From Cryptomeria japonica (taxonomy: Eukaryota > Streptophyta > Pinopsida > Cupressales > Cupressaceae), in assembly GCF_030272615.1 (NCBI RefSeq), contig NC_081409.1, forward strand, positions 615,770,755 to 615,834,754: 64,000 bases of DNA. Direction: 5' to 3'. Both the position numbers and the translations under genes were made by a program. Every line of letters begins with the position of its first letter. Positions within the stretch are counted from its first letter, which is position 1. The notes beneath the pieces were generated by a model. The model made no database searches. It was given only the letters and a program-made list of their open reading frames with translations, and was not told the DNA's origin. Positions 36,890-47,296 of the stretch are shown here, piece by piece.

Positions 36890-37671
36890 ACTCATTGGAA
36901 TTCCGACCCCCCCTATATTTGCACCGACGACTATAGCGTGAGGCATACAATATCCTCATCGGTACATAGTTCCTGGTTGTCGTTGGATGGCGTCGACATT
37001 CCAATGGAAATCAACAAAAATATTTGATGAGGATGCTGTATTCCCAATGACATTCTCTCGATGGATGAGTGGTCGGGGTAGCACTTGTCAATGAAATCCA
37101 TCAACAGGACTTACACTAGCGGCGAAGGGAACATTTGGTCTTGCCGATAACCGATGATGCTATCGGTAAGACATACACCGATGGAGAATTGAAACCTCCA
37201 TCGATGTATGGCTTAGCGATAGCCTCATCGGCTATCAACAAGACCAAATGTTCCCTTCACCGCTAGTGTATTTCTTGCCGATGGATTTCATCAGCATGTA
37301 CTACCCCGATGACACCCCACGAGACATCAGATCTCCATCGGTGTATGTCTTAGGCTATCGGTAAGACATACACTGATGAAGGTCTAATGTCTTGCGGGGT
37401 GCCATTGGGGTAGTACATGCCGATGAAATCCATTGGCAGGACATACACTAGTGGTGAAGGGATCATTTGGTCTTGCAGATAGCCAATGAGGCTATCGGTA
37501 AGCCATACATCGATGGAGACCTAATGGATTCCGTCAGAATTCTGACATTGGTGAGAACTATCGGAGTGTCCGACTACAATTTTTTGACAGCTGCATTTTT
37601 CGGTAGTCCGACGAAAAATAGTCAGAATTCCAACGAGCGACCATCGGAATTGAGCCCCAAATGTACTAGTG
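36890..37671. repeat. Right subterminal repeats of the CACTA, with a long foldback
   Basis: Arms of about 115 bases at 37,073-37,186 and 37,195-37,310 are inverted copies of each other, with motifs such as CACTAGCGGCGAAGGGAAC and CTATCGGTAAGACATACACC. A further direct copy lies at 37,408-37,525. The same unit occurs at 22.2-22.33 kb near the left end. The final bases 37,657-37,671 are the terminal inverted repeat. Confidence 0.8.
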
Positions 37672-37674
37672 GTT

Positions 37675-38765
37675 TCTTAGTTGTGACAATGATTAGGGTT
37701 TATGACTTTGAATATTCTCCATTTCTGTTACCTAATATAGTGCCCAACAAGATAGCTTATTTGTAAATTATTAGACAAATGGGAATTTCCAATCACATGC
37801 ACTTGAGCAAACATGACAAACATGCTTTTATGCCAGGGACTATATGCATTGGTGAATTTATTGTCACTGGTTAGGAAGGATAGGAGCTCACACTAAACAA
37901 ATTATCCCATTACAACATTTAGCTAGGTGCACAGAGAAAAGGGTTTGACCTTGAAGGATACATTAATGCTGCAAGGAAAAAGAAAAAGCTTGGTGACTAC
38001 CTGCATATCCTATTTCTGAGGGATGATTTAATAAGGAACCTAGATGAGAAGGAGGCAAAAATGGCCATTGAAAATCACAACAGAGAGATGGAGCAAAATA
38101 TGAGAGTAACATAGAGGATTGACATGTCGTCATCAAGCAATGAAGAATCATCATCAAGTGATGATGAACTCTCCTTTGAGAAATTCTCTAAAATAATGAT
38201 TGAAGAACATGTGTCTCATGTTCAGGATCCAAAGGAAGAGGTACCAATTGAAGACGATTTGAGGTAGCTAGGCTATAAATATTTTGTTTCAGATGATGAT
38301 TTTGTAAAGTCTTCAAAATTTAAAGCTTTTTAATATAAGATAAAGGGTAATGCAACCAGGAAAGATGTAGTAGAGGTGAATGACTCCAATGAAAATCAGT
38401 TGTTGGTCATCTTGAAAGGTGAAGTTGAGCAAGAAATGAGTCAGATAACCCCAAAAAGAGGGAGAAAGCTACTTGAGGATGCAGGTGTTTTTATATTTCC
38501 TAGATGGGATTTAAATTTAGCTTTGGTGTTTGATAGTTTCCTCCATGATATTGATGCTAAACATACATTATCTCTAGAAGGTGTAACCCAAGTCTATATG
38601 GGTTCCATGTATAATCCTGATGAACACTCCATGAAAATTTGGTCTCTCTACCCTCCACACAAGAAACCAATGATTATTGATACTCACAAAGATTTTGGGC
38701 ACATCATGACAATGAAGGTAGGAGAGACAAATCCATTTTTTACTGCTAATCTAGGTGTTAATGTT
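37675..38765 (+). pseudogene. Unknown long coiled-coil protein family, middle part of the split copy (E)
   Basis: It begins exactly where copy C stops, at the segment leading to MIRVYDFEYSPFLL and VPNKIAYL. It continues with ISNHMHLSKHDKHAFMPGT, FDLEGYINAARKKKKLGDY, KYFVSDDDFVKSSKFKAF, TPKRGRKLLEDAGVFIFPRW and DLNLALVFDSFLHD, then KDFGHIMTMKVGETNP and NLGVNV. At 38,766 a LINE interrupts it. The order and spacing match copies B and D. Stops occur at several sites (for example 37,764 and 38,337). The missing tail is found at 55,840. Confidence 0.75.
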
Positions 38766-38986
38766 TTGATTAAGTAAAAATAGGTTTTTGAAAGGAACCC
38801 GAACCTTTTAAAAATTAGGAGAGCAATAGAACTTGAAATAATCATGCTTGATCAGTCCAACAACAAAAACTTATCCCATCCAAACAAAAAGGGATATCAA
38901 CACCCTTAACATTAAGAACCACAAAAAGACATCAAAAGGAAAGCAAAAAGACATCACAAAGACTAAGATAGAGACCAAGAATGAGA

Positions 38987-40540
38987 CAGCTAGATATTTT
39001 TCTTGACATCTTCAGCATGGACCACCATCTGATTCATGTTGTTCACAGAGGTCTTTAACTCATCCAGCTCTCGACCCTTGATGTCACCCTTATTCTTGGT
39101 GTTGGCTCTAGTCCTCTTCTCGTGACCTTTTTTGTCCAGCTGATCCTTGTCGCCCTCTTTATCTTTGATGTTATCAAATCTGTTAATCAAAATGTTCATG
39201 TTGTCCACTGAGGCTTTGAGAATCTGGAAGGTCTGTTCAACTATCTTCTTTACTATGAGTTCCATCCTGTCAACTCTGCTGCCCAGATTGTTCATAGCAA
39301 TTTCCATCCCTTTCACCTCTTTATTTCCTTCCATCTCCTTAACCTTTTTTTTTTTTTTTTTTTCAGTTTCAATAATTTTACTCTCCATGTTTTCAATGGC
39401 TTCAGCATTATTAATTGCCACCGCCAATTCTTTGACATTTTCAGATAGAGGTTTGTCACCTATCATGGCTCTTTTGACAACATTCATATCCTTCTTTAGG
39501 CTGCCTATGCCTTTCACCATTGTGCTGATGGTATCAGAGAAACCCTTAATACTCTCATTTTCTCCAACACAATCACTAGATTTTCCCCTTTTGTCCTCTT
39601 GATCCTCTTTCTGCAGACCTTGAGTATTCAAATCCTCATTGTTGCCCACAACCGAGATATCATCCCCATCCTTACCTTGCCCATTATCATTTTTAACCTC
39701 CTCTACCTCCTCATCAGAATCAATCAGAATTTGATTAATATCTTTGTTACCTCCCCTGTTGATGTTTTTCTTCCTCTGGGTTTCTTTCCAGTGCCTTTAC
39801 CTTTCTTGCTTTTGATGAATTTACCTTCCAAGGACTCAGCCTCAGACTCTGAAATATATGAATCCACCACTATCCTCTTCCTCTTTCCCTTGTTGCTCCC
39901 CTTTTTACTTAGCTCCTCCGACTCGCCTTCAGTTTCCTAGTTGAAGTTAAAACCACTAACCTCACTCTCCGTTTCCTCATCCCTTGTATTTTTACCTTTA
40001 ATAGGTTTTTCAATGCATTTCCCTTTCAACAATTTATACACAAGAGCCATCAGATCCTGATGAAGAGCATGGTCGCCCTTGGGGTCTCTCTATATCTCTT
40101 TGATAGTATGGTCCATGGAACATGCAAGATAGTATGGAAAGCTTAGGTTTTCCCCATGACAGAAATGGTTGAGCAACACAAAATGGTACCCATAAGCTCT
40201 CATAAATCTTTCATCCAACATTATATAGGTAATTGTAGCAAACAAAACGAACCTCCATGGCTTGCATATACATTTTGGGGAGTGATAGGAGTTGTCGACC
40301 TTCACCATTTTCTTCTTCTCACCTTCCATGATAGGAAATTTGTTCGCTGCCTTATCAGAGATGCTGCGATCTCTATAGAATTTCATGCCCTCTGTCATCA
40401 TCCCCATGGCTTCAACAATAATCTCCTCATCCACAGTCATCAACTGGGTCCTCACCAAAATTTTTCCATTCTTCCAATTCTTGATAAAGTTGTCAGTGAC
40501 TATTGGATCTTTCCCACTAAGCCTCTCCATAAACACACTT
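38987..40540 (-). pseudogene. Unknown minus-strand gene (ORFX) with N-terminal globular and C-terminal coiled-coil parts
   Basis: Reading the minus strand from 40,536, MERLSGKDPIVTDNFIKNW begins a globular part with AANKFPIMEGEKKKMVKVDN, WRFVLFATITYIMLDERFM and YGYHFVLLNHFCHGENLSF (to 40,090, TAG). The next 440 bases are lysine-, serine- and glutamate-rich with stops and a frame change. From 39,649 to 38,990 a strong heptad-type coiled coil ends in TAG at 38,987. A TTTTTTTCAGG acceptor-like site lies upstream. The plan (globular front, charged linker, coiled-coil tail) parallels the A-G family but I see no shared motif. It lies head-to-head with copy F, 3.1 kb apart, and just inside the LINE 3' end. 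Not recognised. Confidence 0.4.
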
Positions 40541-41387
40541 TAAACCCCCCTCCTGAAGAATATCCCAAACCTCTCTGTTCTTCCTCCATTCCAAGCAAGA
40601 GGTAGGCTCAAACCTTTTTTTGTTCCCTCACATTTTTCCTTCGCAATCACTGAATTTCCTACTCTTTTCTCTGGTTTCTATTGTTGCCCTGAAAAAGAAC
40701 CCTAAATCCATGCCAAGCAATTATGAAAAGACACTTAAATAAATGCTCATCACCACCGGTGTAAGCCTTCATCGAAATAAGTGGAAGAAGCTGTTATCAC
40801 TGATTAAAATTGGGTTTTTCTTTTCCCATGATTGGCTATAGTTTGTTGAAATTTTCGAATAGGGTGTAGTTCCAAGTGCTTCAGCTTTGTTCTAGCCTTT
40901 AAGGGTTTAAGGGTTTTTGATTTTAGATCCTATCTTATTTGTTTTAAACCCTCTGGTTTCTAATCTGTCGTTACTTTATTCACTTAAGTAATGGGTCGTG
41001 GGGTCGTAAGATGTGTTCCCCCTTGTTGTTTGCCTAGGCGGGTTATGTTGATTAATCAAAAATTTTATGCCTTGTGTATTTTTCTTCTAAAGTTGTCGGG
41101 CCTGGTAACCAGTGCGCATCTCGCGGATTAATCCACGGTTCGTGCTATTTCGCTAGGGGAAGTTGTGCGTAGTTTAAAACCCGTGAAGTTGCAAAAACCA
41201 CATGGCATGCCACATAGATAGTCTAGCTGGTTGTTGACAGCGAGTAAAATGGCGGCACATGGCACTTGAAGACAACAATCAACGGGTCAAGATTAAAAAG
41301 CTAAGAGGTGGGCCCCGGAGGTGAGTCAAGTCGCAGATGGAGATGACTTGGCAGGTACAGCTGTTAACAATGTATTTAAGCCCCGTG

Positions 41388-43012
41388 GTTTCCTTCTAGT
41401 GAATGACAAAGTGACAAGTCAGCTCCGCAGGTGACTGGGTGCCAGGTGTTCATGATGAGTCAGCGGGCCCACCATTCCTGAGAGCCCTCTCAGAGGATTA
41501 AATGCCGATCAACTTCAGAGATGATCCAACGGCCGACGCTATTTCGCAAGGGTAAAGTACTCACTCTTTATGCCCGTGAAATAGCGAGAATGAATGAGAA
41601 CCATCCACGTGTCATGATGATGACCTGGACTATAGGGCTATTGAGATGAAAGTGGGGCCCCCATGGTTTCCTTCTGGCGAATGACAGAGTGACAAGTCAG
41701 CTCCGCAGGTGACTGGGTGCCAAGTGTTCATGACGAGTCAGCGGGCCCACCATTCCTGAGAGCCCTCTCGGAGGATTAAATGCCGATCAAATTCAGAGAT
41801 GATCCAATGACCGACGCTATTTCGCAAGGGTAAAGTGCTCACTCTTTATGCCCGTGAAATAGCGAGAATGAATGAGAACCGTCCACGTGTTATGATGATG
41901 ACCTGGACTATAGGGCTGTTGAGACGAAAGTGGGGCCCTCGTGGTTTCCTTCTGGTGAATGACAGAGTGACAAGTCAGCTCCGCAGGTGACAGGGTGCCA
42001 GGTGTTCATGACGAGTCAGCGGGCCCACCATTCCTGAGAGCCCTCTCGGAGGATTAAATGCCGATCAACTTCAAAGATGATCCAATGGCCAGCGCTATTT
42101 TGCAAGGGTAAAGTGCTCACTCTTTATGCCCGTGAAATAGCGAGAATGAACGAGAACCGTCCACGTGTCATGATGATGACCTGGACTATAGTGTTGTTGA
42201 GATGAAAGTGGGGCCCCCGTGGTTTCCTTCTGGCGAATGAGAGAGTGACAAGTCAGCTCCGCAGGTGACTAGGTGCCAGGTGTTCATGATGAGTCAGCAG
42301 GCCCACCATTCTTGAGAGCCTTCTCGGAGGATTAAATGCCGATCAACTTCAGAGATGATCCAACGGCCGGTGCTATTTTGCAAGGGTAAAGTGCTCACTC
42401 TTTATGCCCACGAAATAGCGAGAATGAATGAGAACCGTCCACGTGTCATGATGATGACCTGGACTATAGGGCTGTTGAGATGAAAGTGGGGCCCCCGTGA
42501 TTTCCTTCTGGCGAATGACAGAGTGACAAGTCAGCTCCGTAGGTGACTGGGTGCCAAGTGTTCATGACGAGTCAGCGGGCCCACCATTCCTGAGAGCCTT
42601 CTCGGAGGATTAAATGCCGATCAACTTCAGAGATGATCCAACGGTTGGCGCTATTTTGCAAGGGTAAAGTGCTCACTCTTTATGCCCGCGAAATAGTGAG
42701 AATGAACGAGAACTGTCCACGTGTCATGATGATGACCTGGACTATAGGGCTGTTGAGACGAAAGTGGGGCCCCTGTGGTTTCCTTCTGGCGAATGAGAGA
42801 GTGACAAGTCAGCTCCGCAGGTGACTGGGTGCCAGGTGTTCATGACGAGTCAGCGGGCCCACCATTCCTGAGAGCCTTCTCGGAGGATTAAATGCCGATC
42901 AACTTCAGAGATGATCCAACGACCGACGCTATTTTGCAAGGGTAAAGTGCTCACTCTTTATGCCCGCGAAATAGCGAGAATGAACGAGAACTGTCCACGT
43001 GTCATGATGATA
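41388..43012. repeat. Six tandem 278-bp units upstream of copy F
   Basis: Units start at about 41,388, 41,665, 41,941, 42,220, 42,498 and 42,776 and are more than 90 per cent alike by eye. Each has CTCCGCAGGTGAC, GTCAGCGGGCCCACCATTC, an inverted pair GCTATTTCGC ... GTGAAATAGC about 30 bases apart, and CCACGTGTCATG, which contains the G-box CACGTG. Units 1 and 4 also have TGAGTCA. The array ends 45 bases before a TATA box. It is more GC-rich than its surroundings. Confidence 0.9.
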
Positions 43013-43058
43013 CGTGGTCAAAGAAGAAAGTGTGGGCCCACCAAGGTGGAAATGTCGG

Positions 43059-43066
43059 TATAAAAG
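43059..43066 (+). promoter_or_regulatory. Probable TATA box of copy F
   Basis: TATAAAAG at 43,059, after the 278-bp array and about 590 bases before the start codon of copy F. The leader contains CTAAGTAAGAATTC and a TTTTGTTGCAGG acceptor-like site at about 43,602-43,616, so a leader intron is possible. Copy C has a similar GCATAAAAGAC before its start. Confidence 0.45.
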
Positions 43067-43654
43067 AAAGACACGCGGCCAGTATCAAGTAGAATGCGAA
43101 GGGAATTTCAAGGCCAATGATTCGATGCCACGTTGTATTATGCAGCCAATAAAAAAGCGGGACCCAGAAAAAGGCTAAAAGCCGTCAGTTAATCTAATGT
43201 TCGATCAAGTTTCTTTTGATCGAACGGTTGGCGCTATTTCGCATGACTAAGCTGCCCGATGGTTATGCTTCGCGAAGTTGTGAAAGAGCAAAATTGAACA
43301 CTTGCAGGAATGTTGTGACCCGTTGGAGCGAAAAATACGAATTCTCGTATGAATTCAATTTCGAAGGGACGGCCAGAGCATGCGGAATCAATGTTACAGT
43401 TAATGCCCTGAGTACAAATATTTGATTTCCTAACTACCAAGCGAAGATATCTTTTAAAAGATTTTGCAGAAGAGAAGACGCAGAGTTATCTCCTTCATAT
43501 CCAGAGCAAGACGGTTCAGTTGCAAAAAAAATTCCTTCAAGCAAAGATCAGGTTCTCTCATATTTTTGTAGCAATTCTTGTGTGGTGTTCTAAGTAAGAA
43601 TTCTTTTGTTGCAGGATTGTTTAAGAGTGATATTCATTTCAGTGCATTTTCAAA

Positions 43655-46600
43655 ATGGCTCCTAAAAGGAAATTTTTCGGCAAGGTTAACTATTTAGAAA
43701 GAAGTGTATGTGATGATTTTTTAGAGCAGTTAACGTTATCAACCAATCAGGCATCAAAGGCCAAAGAGTTAGTGCCCAGGGCTCCCCGTCTGAAAATAGG
43801 AGAAGGGTTGTATGACAAAGGTAATTGGCTGAGAGACCCACAGGTTGGGTTGTCCGGGTTGGGGTTATTTAAAGTTGGATTTGGAATGAGAAATTCTCCT
43901 GCTCCTCAAAACAGTATCTAGGAACTAGATGTTGGGAAGTTAGTAGTCCCAGGGGTATTCATGGATACAGACCTGCTAACCCAAATGACATTAAATTATG
44001 ATCCAGTAACAAGATGCATCCGGGATGTAAATGGGAAAACCCTTGTGGAAATTAATACTGAAGAATTTAGGACAGCATTTGGAATTAATGAGTTCACAAA
44101 TTTCCTGGAACCTATAAATTTCACAGCATTAGCCCAAGTTTACAGTGCACAGAGGAGTCATCTTAGGAATGGGCCTCTCAAGGAACTTTTTGTGAAAATA
44201 GGAGGGTTAGCAGTTGTAGGACCCAACACGCAAGAGCCCTTCTCATTAAGTATATTTACCCTGAGGGCTAAAGGGATGTATTGGGCACTTTGTCAAGTTC
44301 TAGGAGAGGATGCTGAAGCAGATATGCCCAATCATTACTTGCTAATGATTGCCCAGATTTTGAATCCTTCTCTTGCTATCACATTTGATTATGCCTCTTT
44401 CATTGCCGATGTTGTCCATGGAGGGTTGATAGGAATAAAGAATGGAAAGGTGGACAGACCTTTCGGATGGTATTCTCTCTTAATGCACCTTTTTCTCTTC
44501 AAAGGTGGTGATTATTTCGCCAGTGGACTAGACCTGGTTAAGGAGAAGAAAGGAGAAAAAATGCTAGTACAATTATGGAGTACTGTGTTGTCATGGGACA
44601 GAGAGGATGCTAGTTTCCTAAAGTTTGATAAATATTTTGCATCCAAAATAAGGACTCTCCTCTGCTCTGATAACCGAAGAGTCCCCAAGGTTCTTCTGGA
44701 ATTCATAAGGCCAAAAGAATTCATAGAAAACATCAAAATTGTTCATAACTGGGGCGACATCTATTTATATCCAGTCTCCATAGTTTTCAGAGTTTTTGGT
44801 TTCAGGGGTACTCCATTTTTGTTACCTTACCAGGTCCCTCTCAAAGTGGGAATAGCGGAGATCCTTAGGAAAATTGGTGGCCTACAAGAGGCAGAGTTAA
44901 CAGGCAGAGGTAAAGGGACTATTTTCCCTACAGCTACCATAGCCCACCAATTCGTAATAACAAAGGGAGGCTAGAATTTCTTTGAGGATTTCCTCAAACC
45001 TTATCATTTATCCACTGCAATGTCCAGGTGTGCTGACCCAGAGGACTTCTTAAATGGTGTGTTTAGGAAGAAGGTAGCATGCAGAGGTAGGCCTCATCAA
45101 TTCCAATTTCCTGAAGACCTCATCAAGAATGAATTTGATCTAGATGAGAAGGAGCTAAGGAAAGAAAAGTGGGTGGCTTATAAGAAAGCCTTGGATTTTG
45201 TGTATTAGTTTGATGCTAGCTATGACCCATTGTCTAGCTTCTTCCCATTGGAAGAAAAAATAAAATTTTTGATTGTTTGCTTTGAAGATGTGATGCAAAC
45301 ACTGAAGGAGAAGAGGGAAGCTGTGATTAAGAGCAACCCTGAAAAAGCTAGAATGATCCTAAGCAGGTCAGCTTCCAGCAAAGCAGTTCCTCCTGGTGAT
45401 TACACATTGCACAAGAAATCAGGTTACAGTATGCTAGTGCCTACAACAGGGGAGCCCTCTACATCCAAAGGAAAGAGGAAGATACAAGATGTCATTGACA
45501 TCCAAGATAGCCCAAAGAAGCAAAGGGTGGGGAAGGAAGTGCAATCAGATACACCTTTGTATTCCCCATCCCAATCCCCTATCCATATAGGAGATGAACA
45601 AGCAGCAGCTGAATACCTCTTGCAGTTGGGTAGCTTAGGTGAAATCGCATACACCTATGATGAAGTGGAGGAAGGGATGCCATAAGAGGCCATTGATGCT
45701 GAAATGGACATTACCTCCACTGAACTCAAAGGCCAGGAATGGGATCCTGAGATAAAAAAGGCAAGTAGTGCCTTTTTAGCTGATGACAACTTTGTCACAT
45801 CAGAAGCATTTATGCAATTCATTTGGAAACAACATATAGATAGATATAATGCTAAATGTAAGACAAGAAAGGCTGAGAAACCCAATAAAGATCCAGCCTC
45901 AGTGGAGGAAGAAATAAAACAAGAGATGATGGAGGAATTCAAAACCATCACCCCTGAGCAGGGAAGGGATATGGTAGCACAAGTTGGAGTGCTAATCTTA
46001 CCAGAGTGGGATATTGCAGATGCCCTGGTGTTAGATGCAGTAAGAAAAGAGACCAAACCAATGGAAGGAGTTACCTTCAATAAGGATAATGCTGCATTAG
46101 TTATGTGGTCTCTCAAGAGGAATGAGAGCAAGAAAGGCAAAGACACCTCAGGGTCAAGTTACCTTGGTGGAATGATGGTAAAAAGAGTACAGAGTACAGG
46201 GGTAGTAGAGGCTGCTAGCACTGTGCTAGAAACTGCAAAATTTAGTGTTGCAGTGGCTAAGAAGGAAGCCAAAGAAAAGGAGGCCCTCCAAATTAAGTTG
46301 GAAACAGTTTTGAAGGCCTATAACAGTGCCAAGGAGGAGGTGAGAGGTAAAGATAACATTATTGCTAAATTGTAAAGCCAGTTGATGGGACAACACCAAC
46401 AAGGTGAGTCTTCAACACTGATGATTTCCTCTTCTCCTGCAAGACCTCTGCCTACTAGCCCTATCATCGAATTTCCACCATCTCCAGCACCCTCCAGCTC
46501 TCAAATGATTGAGATTACTCTTCAAGAACTAGAAAACCTGAAACAGGCTCAGGCCTTATATGCAGGGAAATATGAGGAAAAGGTAAGGGCCACAATCTCC

Positions 46601-47296
46601 AATTTTGCAGATACGATAAATGCCTCATTGCTTTACAACAATGTGGGAAAAATTATTGAGATATGGAATGAGCTGGGAAGAGACAAGGCAATTTTGACAC
46701 CCATTTTTGACAGATGGAGACCTAGGGAGCAAGATTTAGAGTCCATGTGTGTATCCTGTGATGAAGCAAGAGCTAATCCCATTATCAAATCCACTTCTGA
46801 TGTTGCTAAGGTCTTAATGCAATTGGAAACAGAGGTGGATAATGTGGATAGAAGGGTTAAATTTCTTAAGAAGGAATACACTGATCAAGTTTGTGAGTTG
46901 CTCCCAGGAGTTTTTGCTAATCCGGATCAGTTAAAAGACAAGCAGATATGGCTTAAGGAGATAGAAGCCAAATTGTCAGCAAGAGTCAAAGGAATCATTG
47001 ATCTTGATGATACTTCTTTCTTTGTCATGACAATACAAGAGATAGAAAAAATTAAGTCACATTATGGTTTTCTTAATTCAGAAGTCAACAAACTGAGGAA
47101 TTCTTGGAAAAGGTTGACTAAAAATAAAGATGATGTGATTAATTTTTCATGGCCGACAGAAGAGATATATGGTGAGTGGGAAATTAAGTATGCCACCCAT
47201 GATCCGGAACAGTTGGAGAGCGCCCCTGAAAAGACAGAAGAGGTTGCAACCGAACAACCTATTGAACAAACTGCAGAGGCTGAAAAGAGCTTGTAA
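43655..47296 (+). pseudogene. Unknown long coiled-coil protein family, copy F (complete frame with 5 internal stops)
   Basis: One frame of 1,213 codons runs from ATG 43,655 to TAA 47,294 without a frameshift. Internal stops: TAG 43,919, TAG 44,972, TAG 45,206, TAA 45,683, TAA 46,373. Layout: basic start (MAPKRKFFGK); LDVGKLVVPGVFMDTDLLTQ and NYDPVTRCIRDVNGK; FDYASFIADVVHGGLIGIK and WYSLLMHLFLFKGGDYF; VQLWSTVLSWD; FIRPKEF and HNWGD; FRGTPFLLPYQVP; a linker rich in S, P and K with a KGKRKIQ basic cluster (about residue 605); FLADDNFVTSEAFMQFIW; TPEQGRDMVAQVGVLILPEW; long coiled coils to the end. It is the best-preserved copy by frame, though its C-terminal 300 residues differ from B, D and G. 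It has no enzyme motif, membrane segment or signal peptide. Upstream are a TATA box and the 278-bp array. Confidence 0.75.

Larger units (their letters stand above)
21988..37671 (+). mobile_element. CACTA DNA transposon, 15.7 kb, inserted in the split copy
   Basis: The left end is CACTCATACATTTGG at 21,988. The right end, read inward on the minus strand from 37,671, is CACTAGTACATTTGG. Flanking triplets are ATT (21,985-21,987) and GTT (37,672-37,674), a near 3-bp duplication as typical for CACTA. Removing the element and one triplet leaves exactly 13 codons between WGD and the next conserved glycine region, the same number as in copies D and F. Both ends have dense repeats of GATGAGGCTATCGGTAAGAC type. 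Inside are copy D, a CT-rich repeat, a truncated LINE and a TNP2 transposase gene in plus orientation. The transposase is decayed, so the element cannot move by itself. Confidence 0.85.

Noticed and set aside
39147-39602. A 151-codon plus-strand frame with hydrophobic stretches
   Set aside because: It is antisense to the coiled coil of ORFX. The lysine- and glutamate-rich minus strand gives leucine- and serine-rich sequence on the other strand.
40156-40605. A 149-codon plus-strand frame
   Set aside because: Antisense to the better supported ORFX N-terminal part, and without recognisable motifs.
41388-43012. Regular repeats as a CRISPR array
   Set aside because: Units are 278 bp and contiguous without unique spacers, and the DNA is plant nuclear.
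43655-47296. Copy F as a functional gene decoded by stop readthrough or by U-to-C editing
   Set aside because: The stops fit C-to-T decay and the same pattern is seen in dead transposons around it. U-to-C editing is known only in plant organelles. Transcript data would be needed to revive this idea.
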